The position numbers and the translations under genes are program-made. From NCBI GenBank assembly GCA_014379405.1, contig JACMLU010000016.1:124001-188000 (forward strand): a DNA stretch of 64,000 nt, written 5' to 3'. The notes under the pieces were generated by a model. The model was not told the origin of the DNA. It saw only the letters and a list, made by a program, of their open reading frames with translations, and made no database searches. Position 1 is the stretch's first letter. Each line of letters opens with the position of its first letter. The DNA is from Flavobacterium sp. (GTDB taxonomy: Bacteria; Bacteroidota; Bacteroidia; Flavobacteriales; Flavobacteriaceae). Shown piece by piece: positions 25,724 to 34,749 of this stretch.

Positions 25724-27628
25724 TTAATTGACTTTTAGGTTTTTTGTTACTTTTGATTTTCCACTTTCGTTAAAAGCCTCAATGCTGAAATAGTATTCAG
25801 TTTCCTTGTCTAAACCTCTAAAATCATAGGAGTCCTCATCGTAAACCATTATGTTGTTGTATAATTTATCAGGAGCAATTCCGTAGTAAATTGTATAGCC
25901 AACAGCATCTGGCTGAGCATTCCAAGAAATCATGGCGTTTCGGGAATCCTTGGCACTTCTATCTACTTTGAATCGGGTAACCATTTTTGGTTTTGCTCCT
26001 AATCCATTTCCAAAAACCCGGAAATCTGAAACGGCGAACAATCCTGAAGCATTGTGGATATTCACCATTTTTATAAAACGCGCTTGAATTGGTTTTAACA
26101 ACTCTACATAATCATGAGGAACATCTTTGTCGTTTTTGGATTTATCAATAACTAATTTCCAGTTTTGTGCATCATCAGACATCAAGATTTGGTACTGATA
26201 ATAAATATCCATCGCCTTGTTGTATTGTGTGGCTTTATGGTCAGCATAATTAATGTGTAAGGCATTTATTTGCATTTTACTACCCAAATCAATCTGCAAC
26301 CATTCACCGGGTTTGTCCGTTTTGGCAGACCAATACGATTGAATGTCTTCATCCGTCAGATTTTGACCATCGTAACAGATTTTTTCAAATACTTTTTTCC
26401 CGCCCGTGTCCACTCTGTGCGTCTGCACTTCCATGCATTCTTCGGAAGAAGATACTGTTGTCTTTTTTTTGTATGAAAGCAACATCCATCCTGACGAAGC
26501 TCCATTGATATGATCACGTTTGCCTGAAGGAAGCACGATGGGAAAATCTCCATAAGAGGTGTTGGAATACATAATGTCATCCTTGTCAAATCCGGCAGGG
26601 AACATATCGATACGACGCTCGAAACGATCTTTTATGGAAATCTTGCAGGTTCCTGTATTCCAATAATTCCCATAATTGTCGGCAAATGTATTTCCGTGTC
26701 CAGCTCCAATTACAAATCCTCCAGGCTTGTACGACATTGGATTGTGTTTTTGGTATGCGAAAGGCCCCAGCGGATGATTGCCAACATGAACACCGTTTGC
26801 ATACCCTTTAAATTCAGTTGCCGGAGCTCCGTATTGTATGTAATATTTTCCATTGTGTTTGGTCATCCAGGCGCCTTCGATAAAATTCCCCCAAGGAGCA
26901 GGTTCCATATCATTGTTGGGTCCAAAACGTTCCCAACCGTGTGAAGCAGGATCTAGACCAACCACTTCTTTTATCTCACCATACGGTCGCTGAATATCCT
27001 CAACTTCTGTCGCTTGATATAATTTTGCATAATCTGCCTGATTCCCTTTTGGCAACCAGGTTTTGTAATCTACTTCAACTCCTACCAGAGGCAATTTTCC
27101 GCTAGAACCGTAATACATATACACTTTTTTATCATCGTCCTGAAATATTGCCGGATCCCAAGTTGGCAACATGGCGGTATCAACGTGTCTTAGCCATCGA
27201 CCCGATTGTGGATCCGCAGTTTTCCAAATTGGATGATCTTTTTTCCAGGTTGATCCCACATAAAATAAGGTATCATTTACTACCCAAGCTGCAGGGGCAC
27301 ATTGATCGTCATCCCCAGGGCGTCTTTGAAAACTTCCGTAAACAAATTTCCAATCAGACAGGTCTTTGCTCCAGAAAAAACCTGCCTGATTGGTCGCAAA
27401 CAAATAATATTCCCCTTTGAAAGTAATGATGACGGGATCTGCGCTTGAACGACGAGATTCCGGAATCCCATTGTGATTGTAAGTCGTGTAATTGTAACCA
27501 ATATTTATTGGATTGCAATACGTTGTCGCTGGTTTGTTCGGGTCGAACCATTCTGTTTTTTGTGCCGATATTTTGATGTTAAATCCCATCAAAAGCAACA
27601 AAAACGATATTGACGATAGTTTATACAT
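25724..27628 (-). CDS. GH43 glycosidase with discoidin-like CBM and Fn3 domain
   Basis: Exported GH43 enzyme (634 aa) with the ordinary catalytic set, unlike the two GH43 near 9 kb: base Asp64 in SSADPVI, an Asp in TWDPAIFQDDD near 158, and an acid Glu in EGAWMTKHNGKYYI near 250. The signal peptide is residues 1-22. Residues about 395-545 form a discoidin (CBM32)-like module with KPGEWLQIDLGS and ARFIKMVNIHNASG, and about 550-634 an Fn3 domain. Substrate unknown (arabinoside, xyloside or fucoside-like). It starts 51 bp after the phosphodiesterase stop and ends at a strong terminator, so it is the last gene of the second PUL. Confidence 0.88.
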   Translation of the reverse strand: MYKLSSISFLLLLMGFNIKISAQKTEWFDPNKPATTYCNPINIGYNYTTYNHNGIPESRRSSADPVIITFKGEYYLFATNQAGFFWSKDLSDWKFVYGSFQRRPGDDDQCAPAAWVVNDTLFYVGSTWKKDHPIWKTADPQSGRWLRHVDTAMLPTWDPAIFQDDDKKVYMYYGSSGKLPLVGVEVDYKTWLPKGNQADYAKLYQATEVEDIQRPYGEIKEVVGLDPASHGWERFGPNNDMEPAPWGNFIEGAWMTKHNGKYYIQYGAPATEFKGYANGVHVGNHPLGPFAYQKHNPMSYKPGGFVIGAGHGNTFADNYGNYWNTGTCKISIKDRFERRIDMFPAGFDKDDIMYSNTSYGDFPIVLPSGKRDHINGASSGWMLLSYKKKTTVSSSEECMEVQTHRVDTGGKKVFEKICYDGQNLTDEDIQSYWSAKTDKPGEWLQIDLGSKMQINALHINYADHKATQYNKAMDIYYQYQILMSDDAQNWKLVIDKSKNDKDVPHDYVELLKPIQARFIKMVNIHNASGLFAVSDFRVFGNGLGAKPKMVTRFKVDRSAKDSRNAMISWNAQPDAVGYTIYYGIAPDKLYNNIMVYDEDSYDFRGLDKETEYYFSIEAFNESGKSKVTKNLKVN

Positions 27629-27679
27629 TTCTTTTATTTATATGTTATTTTAAAAAAAATCTTTCAGAGTCTCAAAAAG

Positions 27680-28465
27680 TTATTTTTTATCCTTTATTCT
27701 TTGAATTAATAACTCAGGTTCATTGGTGGTGATATAATCAAAATTATTTTTAATGATCCAATCCATGACCTCTACATCATTCACGGTCCAGACGTTTAGC
27801 GTAATATTATTCTCTTTTGCTTCTTTTATCCATTCAGGATGTTTTTTAAAGACTGAATAATGGTAATCAATTCCGGTGATATTATCTGATTTTACTTCCT
27901 TTGGAGTTTTATTGCCATCCAGATATTGCAAGGAGGTTTTATTGTCCACTTGTCTGATTTGCTTTAGAATTTCGTAATCAAAACTAATGTAACAAGTTAT
28001 TTTTTCGGCTTTGAGTTTCTTTACGGTTTCAACAACTTTCAAGGCTGTCTTTTTTCCTCTTTCTTTACTTATTTCTGAAGGTTTTATTTCGCAAACCAAA
28101 AGAGTGTGTTTGTTGTTTCTTTTGCCCTCTGTAATATACTCGTTTAAAGTTGGCAACTTTTCGCCATTTGAAAGTTTGAATTTTATCAAATCGGCATAAA
28201 TGGTTTCCTCGATTGGCAATTTGTTGTAGTGTGCATCGTGATTGATTACAAGCGAATCGTCGGCAGTTCTCCGAACGTCAAATTCTGAGCCAAGTAGCTT
28301 TATGTCGATTGCGTGCCTTAACGCAGCAATGGAATTTTCCGGAAGATTGTTTTTTTTCCAAGCTCCACGATGTGCCACAACAGCATTTTTCTTTGCATTG
28401 CAAGAAGATAAAACAACCATTGCCAGCATAAAAAGAAATACTCCAAATATTTTAATAGTCTTCAT
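27680..28465 (-). CDS. Glycerophosphodiester phosphodiesterase family lipoprotein
   Basis: Membrane-anchored GDPD-fold enzyme that would hydrolyse a glycerophosphodiester to glycerol 3-phosphate and an alcohol. The lipobox is MVVLSSC with Cys22. The catalytic and metal residues are present: HRG in VVAHRGAWKKNNLPENS, EFDVRRTADDSLVINHD, and CEIKPS; the C-terminus has NVWTVNDVEVMDWI as in the family. At 261 aa it is a complete single domain. It follows GH3 and GH144 in one minus-strand cluster. The place suggests that it removes phosphoglycerol groups from a glucan rather than degrading lipid headgroups; this is inference. Gaps: 90 bp to GH3, with a terminator between, and 51 bp to GH43. Confidence 0.9.
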   Translation of the reverse strand: MKTIKIFGVFLFMLAMVVLSSCNAKKNAVVAHRGAWKKNNLPENSIAALRHAIDIKLLGSEFDVRRTADDSLVINHDAHYNKLPIEETIYADLIKFKLSNGEKLPTLNEYITEGKRNNKHTLLVCEIKPSEISKERGKKTALKVVETVKKLKAEKITCYISFDYEILKQIRQVDNKTSLQYLDGNKTPKEVKSDNITGIDYHYSVFKKHPEWIKEAKENNITLNVWTVNDVEVMDWIIKNNFDYITTNEPELLIQRIKDKK

Positions 28466-28504
28466 TTTTTATACAGTTGAAATTTATGATTGTTTATAAA
28501 AAAA

Positions 28505-28529
28505 CCCTTCGTATAACCAGTACGAAGGG
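28505..28529 (-). terminator. Terminator after GH3
   Basis: CCCTTCGTA and TACGAAGGG pair around TAACCAG, followed on the minus strand by a T-run. It lies 27 bp after the GH3 stop and probably limits read-through into the phosphodiesterase and GH43 genes. Confidence 0.8.
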
Positions 28530-28555
28530 CAACTACTAATTAACTAACTAACCAA

Positions 28556-30856
28556 TTATTTAGTTAACTCAAAACTAACTTTCTTGTCGGCATTTGAGTT
28601 TCCTCCGACGTAAACATCAAATTGTCCTGGTTCAGCCACAAATTGCAATTCAGAATCATAAAATTTTAAATCTTCTATCGTGATGTCAAAAGTCACAGTT
28701 TGTTTTTCCTCTTTTTTGAGTGCTATTTTTTGGAAACCTTTCAATTCCCTGACCGGTCTTGTTACTGAACCAACCAAATCCCTGATGTACAATTGAACGG
28801 TTTCTTTTCCGTCGTAATTTCCAGTATTGGCCACATCAACAGTTATTTTTAATTTTCCGTTGAAGTTCATTTTGTCGGAAGAAATTTTCAGGTTTGAATA
28901 CTCAAACGTGGTATAACTTAATCCGAAACCGAATGGAAATAACGGCTCGTTTCTTTCATCGATATAATTGGATCTGAATTTTTCGAACTTGCCTTCTGTA
29001 TTGGAAAGTGGTCTTCCCGTGTTTTTGTGTGCATAATAAATTGGAACTTGACCTACGCTTCTCGGGAAAGTGGCAGTTAATTTTCCGGAAGGATTTACAT
29101 CTCCAAATAAAACATCTGCAATGGCGTAACCAGCTTCACTGCCGGCAAACCAAACATTCAAAATCGCGGGAACAGTTGCATTTTCATCATTTAATGCCAA
29201 AGGACGTCCGTCAAATAAAACCAAAACGACTGGCTTTCCTGTTTTCAACAATGCATTCAACAAATCTTTTTGAGCCTGTGGAATTTCCAAGTTTGTACGG
29301 CTGCTGCTTTCTCCGCTCATTTCCGCAGATTCTCCAAGTGCCGCCACAATAACATCGGCTTGATTGGCTACTTTTAAGGCTTCGGCAATTAATTCTTCTT
29401 TGGAACGTTTGTCTCTGTTCAAGGTTTTTCCAAACATGGTTGCATTGGTTTCGAAAGTTTCGTCGTAATCTAAATTGCTTCCTTTAGCGTATAACACTTT
29501 CGTGGAATTTCCGGCTACTTCCTTGATTCCTGTCAATAATGAAACTGCATTTTCCATTTTTGTGGCCACACTCCAAGTTCCCGGCATATTTTCTTTAGCA
29601 TCTGCCAATGGCCCTATCAGGGCAATGGTTCCTGATTTTTTAAGAGGCAATACCTGGTTTTGGTTTTTTAACAACACCAATGATTGTGCAGCAATTTGGC
29701 GCGCTTCTTTTCTGCTGGCTGTCGTGAAAATCTCTGTTTTCGATCTTTTTTCGTCGCAATATCTATATGGATCGTGGAATAATCCCAAATCATATTTGGC
29801 ATTCAAAATAAGCGTTACCGCATTGTCGATTTGCTGGATGGTCACTTTCTTTTCGTCCAATGATTTTTTCAAAGTAGTCAAGAAACCTTCACCTACCATG
29901 TCCATTTCAACTCCGGCGTTTAATGACATGGCCGTTACAGTTTGCAAATCTCCCATCCCATGCGCTATCATTTCGGGAATTCCTGTAAAATCGGTAACCA
30001 CAAAACCTTTGAAGCCCCATTGTTTTCTTAGAACATCTGTCATCAACCACTTGTTTCCCGTGGCCGGAATTCCGTCAATTTCATTGAAAGAAGCCATAAC
30101 CGATCCCACACCGGCATCAACAGCTGCTTTATAAGGAGGGAAATAATCGTTGAACATTCTTATGTGACTCATGTCGACCGTGTTGTAATCACGCCCTCCT
30201 TCCGGTGCGCCGTATAAGGCAAAGTGTTTGACACATGCCAAAATTGTATTATTCTTCGAAAGGTCATTTTGTTGGTATCCATTCACCATCGCTTTGGCGA
30301 TTTGGCTTCCTAAATACGGATCTTCCCCGGAACCTTCAGAAACTCTTCCCCAACGTGGGTCACGAGAAATATCAACCATAGGGGAGAAGGTCCAGTTGAT
30401 GCCATCGGCACTTGCTTCCTGAGCAGCAATTTGAGCACTTCTTTCGATCAAGTTCATGTCCCAAGTGCATGATAGTCCAAGAGGTATAGGAAAAGTGGTT
30501 TCGTACCCGTGAATAACGTCCATCCCAAAAATTAATGGAATTTTCAAGCGGCTTTTTTCGACTGCAATTCGTTGTACTTCTTTTATTTTTTGTACTGATT
30601 TGATGTTGAACAAGCCGCCAACCTTGCCTTCTTCTATTTTTTTGGCAACATCGGAACTATTGGCTTGACCAGTGGTTATATCGCCAGAAGTGGGTAAATT
30701 CAGTTGTCCTAATTTTTCATCCAAAGTCATTTTTGACAACAAATCGGCCACAAATTCAGTTTTGGGTTTAATATTTACGGCTTTTTTAGTTTCTTTTTTT
30801 TGGCCATAGCCAAGGATTGAAAAACCAAAGAACACTATTATTAGTTTCGTATTCAT
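28556..30856 (-). CDS. GH3 beta-glucosidase (BglX-like)
   Basis: Periplasmic GH3 exo-beta-glucosidase (766 aa, complete). The signal peptide is residues 1-18. The N-terminal barrel contains SPMVDISRDPRWGRVSEG, KHFALYGAPEGGRDYN and the nucleophile Asp289 in GFVVTDFTG. The alpha/beta sandwich begins near 380 (KNQNQVLPLKKSGTIALIGP) and includes AALGESAEMSGE with candidate acid/base residues. An Fn3-like C-terminal domain has FPFGFGLSYTTFEYS and GKETVQLYIRD. Next to GH144 it is expected to turn beta-1,2-gluco-oligosaccharides into glucose; beta-1,3 or beta-1,4 preferences cannot be excluded. It starts 48 bp after the GH144 stop. Confidence 0.94.
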   Translation of the reverse strand: MNTKLIIVFFGFSILGYGQKKETKKAVNIKPKTEFVADLLSKMTLDEKLGQLNLPTSGDITTGQANSSDVAKKIEEGKVGGLFNIKSVQKIKEVQRIAVEKSRLKIPLIFGMDVIHGYETTFPIPLGLSCTWDMNLIERSAQIAAQEASADGINWTFSPMVDISRDPRWGRVSEGSGEDPYLGSQIAKAMVNGYQQNDLSKNNTILACVKHFALYGAPEGGRDYNTVDMSHIRMFNDYFPPYKAAVDAGVGSVMASFNEIDGIPATGNKWLMTDVLRKQWGFKGFVVTDFTGIPEMIAHGMGDLQTVTAMSLNAGVEMDMVGEGFLTTLKKSLDEKKVTIQQIDNAVTLILNAKYDLGLFHDPYRYCDEKRSKTEIFTTASRKEARQIAAQSLVLLKNQNQVLPLKKSGTIALIGPLADAKENMPGTWSVATKMENAVSLLTGIKEVAGNSTKVLYAKGSNLDYDETFETNATMFGKTLNRDKRSKEELIAEALKVANQADVIVAALGESAEMSGESSSRTNLEIPQAQKDLLNALLKTGKPVVLVLFDGRPLALNDENATVPAILNVWFAGSEAGYAIADVLFGDVNPSGKLTATFPRSVGQVPIYYAHKNTGRPLSNTEGKFEKFRSNYIDERNEPLFPFGFGLSYTTFEYSNLKISSDKMNFNGKLKITVDVANTGNYDGKETVQLYIRDLVGSVTRPVRELKGFQKIALKKEEKQTVTFDITIEDLKFYDSELQFVAEPGQFDVYVGGNSNADKKVSFELTK

Positions 30857-30904
30857 GTTTTATATTTTTATTTGTTTGAGCGTCTAAGCACTTACTGTCT
30901 AATA

Positions 30905-32293
30905 TCAAAATCCGTATTTCGTTGAATGGAAGCCCAGATTCAACAAGCCTTGTTTTACCTCGGGTGCATTCATGAATAATTTCCACAATAAACCGGTGCG
31001 GTAGTTCTCGATCATGGGGGCAATTGTTCCCTGATCTATGGCCAAATAACGAGGCGTTACCCAATTATAATGTGGCGAAAAAGCATCATAAGGTCCCGCA
31101 ATTCCAACATATTTTGCTTTGTTTTCATCGTATAAATAATGTAAAAACTTCATACTCTCAGTTGGCGTGTACGGAAAAGAGGATAGTGCGGCTGTTGGAG
31201 TAATTACGCCTAAATCATTGTCGGTGTCATGGGCAGAATACCCAGTTGTTCCGTCTGCATTTCTGGAATAACTGGCCGTGAGTCCCCAACATTTTTCGGA
31301 ATATCCTATCCATCCTTTCGGGTTCACCACACTGTGTTGCACCATAATCTTGGCATGATTCTGGGTCAAAACGCCATAATCCGCATATTTGTCTTTCAAG
31401 TTATTGGGGTCTAATCCCAAATAAGAATATTGCGCCCAAAACAAAGGGCCAGCATTTCCGCTAACGGTATTGTATTTGAATACTAATGGAATTCCATACT
31501 GTGTTTTGTCGGTTGCAATGGTTCCGTTGCGTGTCCAGCCTTCGTGATAGGCAGCGGCAGGAATTGGATGATTTGTTGAAGCAGCTCCCAAAATGTAAGC
31601 AATCAAACATTCATTGTATCCTTCCAATTTGAATTTCATTTCCCATTGATAAGTGGGTGACCAATGCCAATATATCGCATTTTCTCCATTGGTATACCAG
31701 CTCCATTCCACACCTTTCCATAAATTATCCGCTTTGGTAGCCAATGCTTTTTCTTGGATGTTGCCGTTTTTGAAATACTCCCGAACGGCAATTAATCCTT
31801 GGCACAAGAAGGCAGTTTCAACGATGTCTCCACCGTCGTCTTTATTTCCAAAAGAAATGGCTTTTCCTGTGTTTCCATCCATCCAATGTGCCCATGCTCC
31901 GTGAAAACGATCTGCTTTTTCCAGAAAATCCATGGCAGTGGTCATTCGGGTAACGGCTTCGGCTCTTGGAATAAAACCTCTTTCCACCCCAACGATCAGG
32001 GACATTAGCCCAAAACCAGAACCTCCCGTGGTTACTTTGCTGGCTTCAAATCCTGGATTATCTGTGTGATAGCGTTCCCTTCCTAATTTTGAATTGGGTT
32101 CGGCATAATCCCAAAAATACTTTATGGCATCTTTTTGAACCTGGTCCAGTGCTTCGACATCAGTCAATGGTTTTACTGGTGCAGCTGGATTTGTTGGCAA
32201 TGGTGTCCCTCCCGGTTTTCCTGCATCTGCCGGAGAAGACGAGCAGGAGATTAAAACACTCAAAAAAAGAATTATGTAAAAACTGCTTTTCAT
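30905..32293 (-). CDS. GH144-like endo-beta-1,2-glucanase lipoprotein
   Basis: Surface or periplasmic lipoprotein (lipobox VLISC, Cys17) with an (alpha/alpha)6 barrel of the glucoamylase-like group now classed as GH144, whose characterised member is an endo-beta-1,2-glucanase from Chitinophaga. Supporting motifs: DAIKYFWDYAEPNSKLGRER, TTGGSGFGLMSLIVGVERGF, FHGAWAHWMDGNTGK, DIVETAFLCQGLIAVREYF, EWSWYTNGENAIYWHWSP, YNECLIAYILGAAS, KCWGLTASY and LAIDQGTIAPMIENYRTGLLW. The 462-aa length fits. It stands between the LamG lipoprotein and GH3 in a SusCD-led cluster. GH144 cannot be told from neighbouring glucanase families with certainty by eye. Confidence 0.85.
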   Translation of the reverse strand: MKSSFYIILFLSVLISCSSSPADAGKPGGTPLPTNPAAPVKPLTDVEALDQVQKDAIKYFWDYAEPNSKLGRERYHTDNPGFEASKVTTGGSGFGLMSLIVGVERGFIPRAEAVTRMTTAMDFLEKADRFHGAWAHWMDGNTGKAISFGNKDDGGDIVETAFLCQGLIAVREYFKNGNIQEKALATKADNLWKGVEWSWYTNGENAIYWHWSPTYQWEMKFKLEGYNECLIAYILGAASTNHPIPAAAYHEGWTRNGTIATDKTQYGIPLVFKYNTVSGNAGPLFWAQYSYLGLDPNNLKDKYADYGVLTQNHAKIMVQHSVVNPKGWIGYSEKCWGLTASYSRNADGTTGYSAHDTDNDLGVITPTAALSSFPYTPTESMKFLHYLYDENKAKYVGIAGPYDAFSPHYNWVTPRYLAIDQGTIAPMIENYRTGLLWKLFMNAPEVKQGLLNLGFHSTKYGF

Positions 32294-32329
32294 TTTTTAT
32301 ATTTTTTGGGACATTAATTGAGTAAAAAC

Positions 32330-32355
32330 ACACCTAGAATTTTCACTCTAGGTGT
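32330..32355 (-). terminator. Terminator / attenuator after LamG lipoprotein gene
   Basis: ACACCTAGA and TCTAGGTGT pair around an 8-nt loop, and the minus strand continues GTTTTTAC. It lies 14 bp after the LamG stop and 37 bp before the GH144 start, separating SusC-SusD-LamG from the enzyme genes. Partial read-through would give the usual higher expression of the binding proteins. Confidence 0.75.
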
Positions 32356-32368
32356 ATCTTGAAAATTG

Positions 32369-33268
32369 TTATCTTTTGTCCTTCTCTAATTTGTAAAGTG
32401 CTGCAACTTCATTGTCAACAAGAGCTGAATCGTAAATTCTGAATTCGTCCATTAATCCCGTATAATTGAGCATCCAGCCATCAGGAGTACCCCAAGGCAT
32501 ACCTAAGTGTTGCTGAAAACCTCCAATAATGAATTTTGAAACTTCGGAATTTGCCAATTCGCCATATCCAACTCCACCAGTGAGAGGATCACTTGCATAT
32601 CTTTTTGAAATGGATGCCGGCAAGTCTAATTTTTGTCCATCAATATAAATACTGTATGTGGAACTAGTGCCATTATAAGTCCACACGATATGTTTCCATG
32701 AGCCAAACATGTTTTTCAAAGCGTTTGCTCCTCCATGTTCAATGAATTGTCCAGCCCACGGGATACTTGGTGTAACATCTTTTTGAATATGATTTTTCAT
32801 CAACATTGTTGTTGCTGGCCCAGTACCTTCAATCAGCGTGAAAATATTTCCCCAAAAATCTGTTTTCTTTGGAAGCATAAATAAGGATTGCGCTCCACCA
32901 GTATGGGGATTTGTTTTTATCCACATTGAAACAGAAATATTTTTTAAACCGATTACAGAATTTGCAACATTATTGTAAGCAATAAATGAAGTTGAAGAAC
33001 CTTGGTAAGCTTCACCTTTTATTCCTGCACCATAGGTAACGTTAGTTCCAACTCCACCTGTTATTCCGTTTTTAGAATCGGATATATTTCCGTCAAAACT
33101 AAATTTTGAAACTAAGTGTGTAGCCGCAACATCATCAGAACTATCATAACCTCCAATTGCTTCATACGGAATTGGACTGTTTACTTTATCTATACTATCC
33201 TCGCAGCTTACAAAAACTGAAGAAGCCAAAACAAGAGAAAGCAAGAAAATAGATTTATTTTTTTTCAT
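32369..33268 (-). CDS. LamG-domain surface lipoprotein, probable glycan-binding protein
   Basis: Outer-membrane lipoprotein (Cys22 in SVFVSCEDS) with one concanavalin-A/LamG-like domain at about residues 50-295: LVSKFSFDGNISDSKNG, VSMWIKT, FGSWKHIVWTYNG, YIDGQKL and TGLMDEFRIYDSALVDNEVA, the typical LamG_3 signature. It stands where SusE-like surface glycan-binding proteins stand, directly after SusD with a 19-bp gap, and probably presents glucan to the SusCD pore. No hydrolase residues are evident. 299 aa. Confidence 0.88.
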   Translation of the reverse strand: MKKNKSIFLLSLVLASSVFVSCEDSIDKVNSPIPYEAIGGYDSSDDVAATHLVSKFSFDGNISDSKNGITGGVGTNVTYGAGIKGEAYQGSSTSFIAYNNVANSVIGLKNISVSMWIKTNPHTGGAQSLFMLPKKTDFWGNIFTLIEGTGPATTMLMKNHIQKDVTPSIPWAGQFIEHGGANALKNMFGSWKHIVWTYNGTSSTYSIYIDGQKLDLPASISKRYASDPLTGGVGYGELANSEVSKFIIGGFQQHLGMPWGTPDGWMLNYTGLMDEFRIYDSALVDNEVAALYKLEKDKR

Positions 33269-33287
33269 TTTAATTGTTTTTTAAGGA

Positions 33288-34745
33288 TTAATATCCACCA
33301 GGATTTTGAGATGACAATGTACCTGCTTGTTTTAAGAAGGATGCAGGTATAGGAAACAATTCATGTTTACCAACAATGAAATTCTTTCCATCTGCAGTGA
33401 AAGCAGCTTTGGCTTGACCTGTACGAACCAAATCAAAAAATCTATCGTGTTCAAAAGCCATTTCTACTCTTCTTTCTTTCCAAATTGCAATTCTAACATC
33501 AACTTGAGACACGGCAGGAGTAACTCCTAAATTGGCTCTTTTTCTAATTTGGTTCAATAACGGAATAGCATCTCCAGTTTGTCCTAATTCATTCAAAGCT
33601 TCCGCTTTCATCAACAATACTTCAGCGTATCTTAGGTATTTAATATCCACATCGGTTTCCCAGGCAGATGTATAAGCAGAAGAATATGCTTTGTAGTTGT
33701 AATAGTCATTTTCAACTGTAGTTGGAATTACTCGGCCATCATATAAAGTAGTTCCTTTAAAAATAATGGTCGCTGTTTTTCTGACATCATTTGGTTCGTA
33801 GGCGTTTACCAAACTAAGAGATGGAGTGTTGAAACCCCAACCCCAACCGCCGGTACCACGAACACCTTGTGTGTTGGAATATCCTTCAATCCCTTTTGAA
33901 GGTACGGCTCCGTGCGCATAAATTTCGAAAATAGACTCTGAATCAAATTTCCCAGCAGCTCTAAACATTGTGGCATAATCAGCCACAATTGAGTAACCCG
34001 TTACTTTATTACAGTTGTCAACTACTTTCTGCCAGTTTTTTTGGTACAAATTTACTTTTGCCAATAACGCATAGGCAGCACCTTTTGAAGCTCTTGATTT
34101 TTCATTTGAACTATAAGCCGATTTTTCCGGTAATGCAGCAATTGCGTCATTCAAGTCACTTTCGATAAAAGCATAAACCTCTGCAGCTGTTTTGCGGGTT
34201 AATTGCATTATTCTATCCGAATCTGAACCAGGAACAGGCAAGTGATCAACGATTGGCACTCCACCGTAACATTTTACCAAAGTAAAATACATAAAAGCTC
34301 TTAAAAATTTAGCTTCTCCAGCTAGTCTGGCTCTTAAATTCGCATCAGCCTTGTCTAATTTTGGAAGAATATTTAAGGCTTGATTGCATCTGTTGATGCC
34401 GTCATAATTGGCATTAAAAGTACTTTCTGCAGAAGGATTTGATGCATTGTAAGTCAAGGCATCCAAAACATCTTTGTCTGTTCCGGTATCTCCGGGAGAA
34501 GAGCCTTTGTCGGCATCATCGGAAGTGATACTTGATAAACCAATCCAACCGAAAGAAGTCATGTCCCAATTCAAGAATTTATTATAAATTGAAGTAACAA
34601 ACTGACTTGCTCCCGCATCATTATTGAATAACTCAATGTCGTCCGTAGAAATGGATTCTGTTTGTTCCACGTCTAAAAAATCGTCTTCACATCCTGTAAA
34701 AAAGAATGCTGATAATACAAATGCTGTTATATATATCTTTTTCAT
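33288..34745 (-). CDS. SusD/RagB family nutrient-binding lipoprotein
   Basis: Surface lipoprotein lid of a SusCD glycan importer. The lipobox is FFTGC (Cys19), followed by acidic EDDFLD, which fits surface export. It is a TPR-rich SusD fold of 485 aa: AKFLRAFMYFTLVKCYGGVPIV is compressed into the usual N-terminal motif, RASKGAAYALLAKVNLYQKNW forms TPR helices, and DIKYLRYAEVLLMKAEALNE and RRVEMAFEHDRFFDLVRTG are the conserved C-terminal signatures. It starts 4 bp after the SusC stop. Specificity follows the neighbouring GH144/GH3, hence probably beta-1,2-glucan. Confidence 0.96.
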   Translation of the reverse strand: MKKIYITAFVLSAFFFTGCEDDFLDVEQTESISTDDIELFNNDAGASQFVTSIYNKFLNWDMTSFGWIGLSSITSDDADKGSSPGDTGTDKDVLDALTYNASNPSAESTFNANYDGINRCNQALNILPKLDKADANLRARLAGEAKFLRAFMYFTLVKCYGGVPIVDHLPVPGSDSDRIMQLTRKTAAEVYAFIESDLNDAIAALPEKSAYSSNEKSRASKGAAYALLAKVNLYQKNWQKVVDNCNKVTGYSIVADYATMFRAAGKFDSESIFEIYAHGAVPSKGIEGYSNTQGVRGTGGWGWGFNTPSLSLVNAYEPNDVRKTATIIFKGTTLYDGRVIPTTVENDYYNYKAYSSAYTSAWETDVDIKYLRYAEVLLMKAEALNELGQTGDAIPLLNQIRKRANLGVTPAVSQVDVRIAIWKERRVEMAFEHDRFFDLVRTGQAKAAFTADGKNFIVGKHELFPIPASFLKQAGTLSSQNPGGY

Positions 34746-34749
34746 AATA

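Noticed and set aside
28505..32355. Operon boundaries at the two internal terminators of the second PUL
   Set aside because: Strong hairpins exist, but gaps are short and no promoter elements follow, so attenuation is likelier than separate operons.
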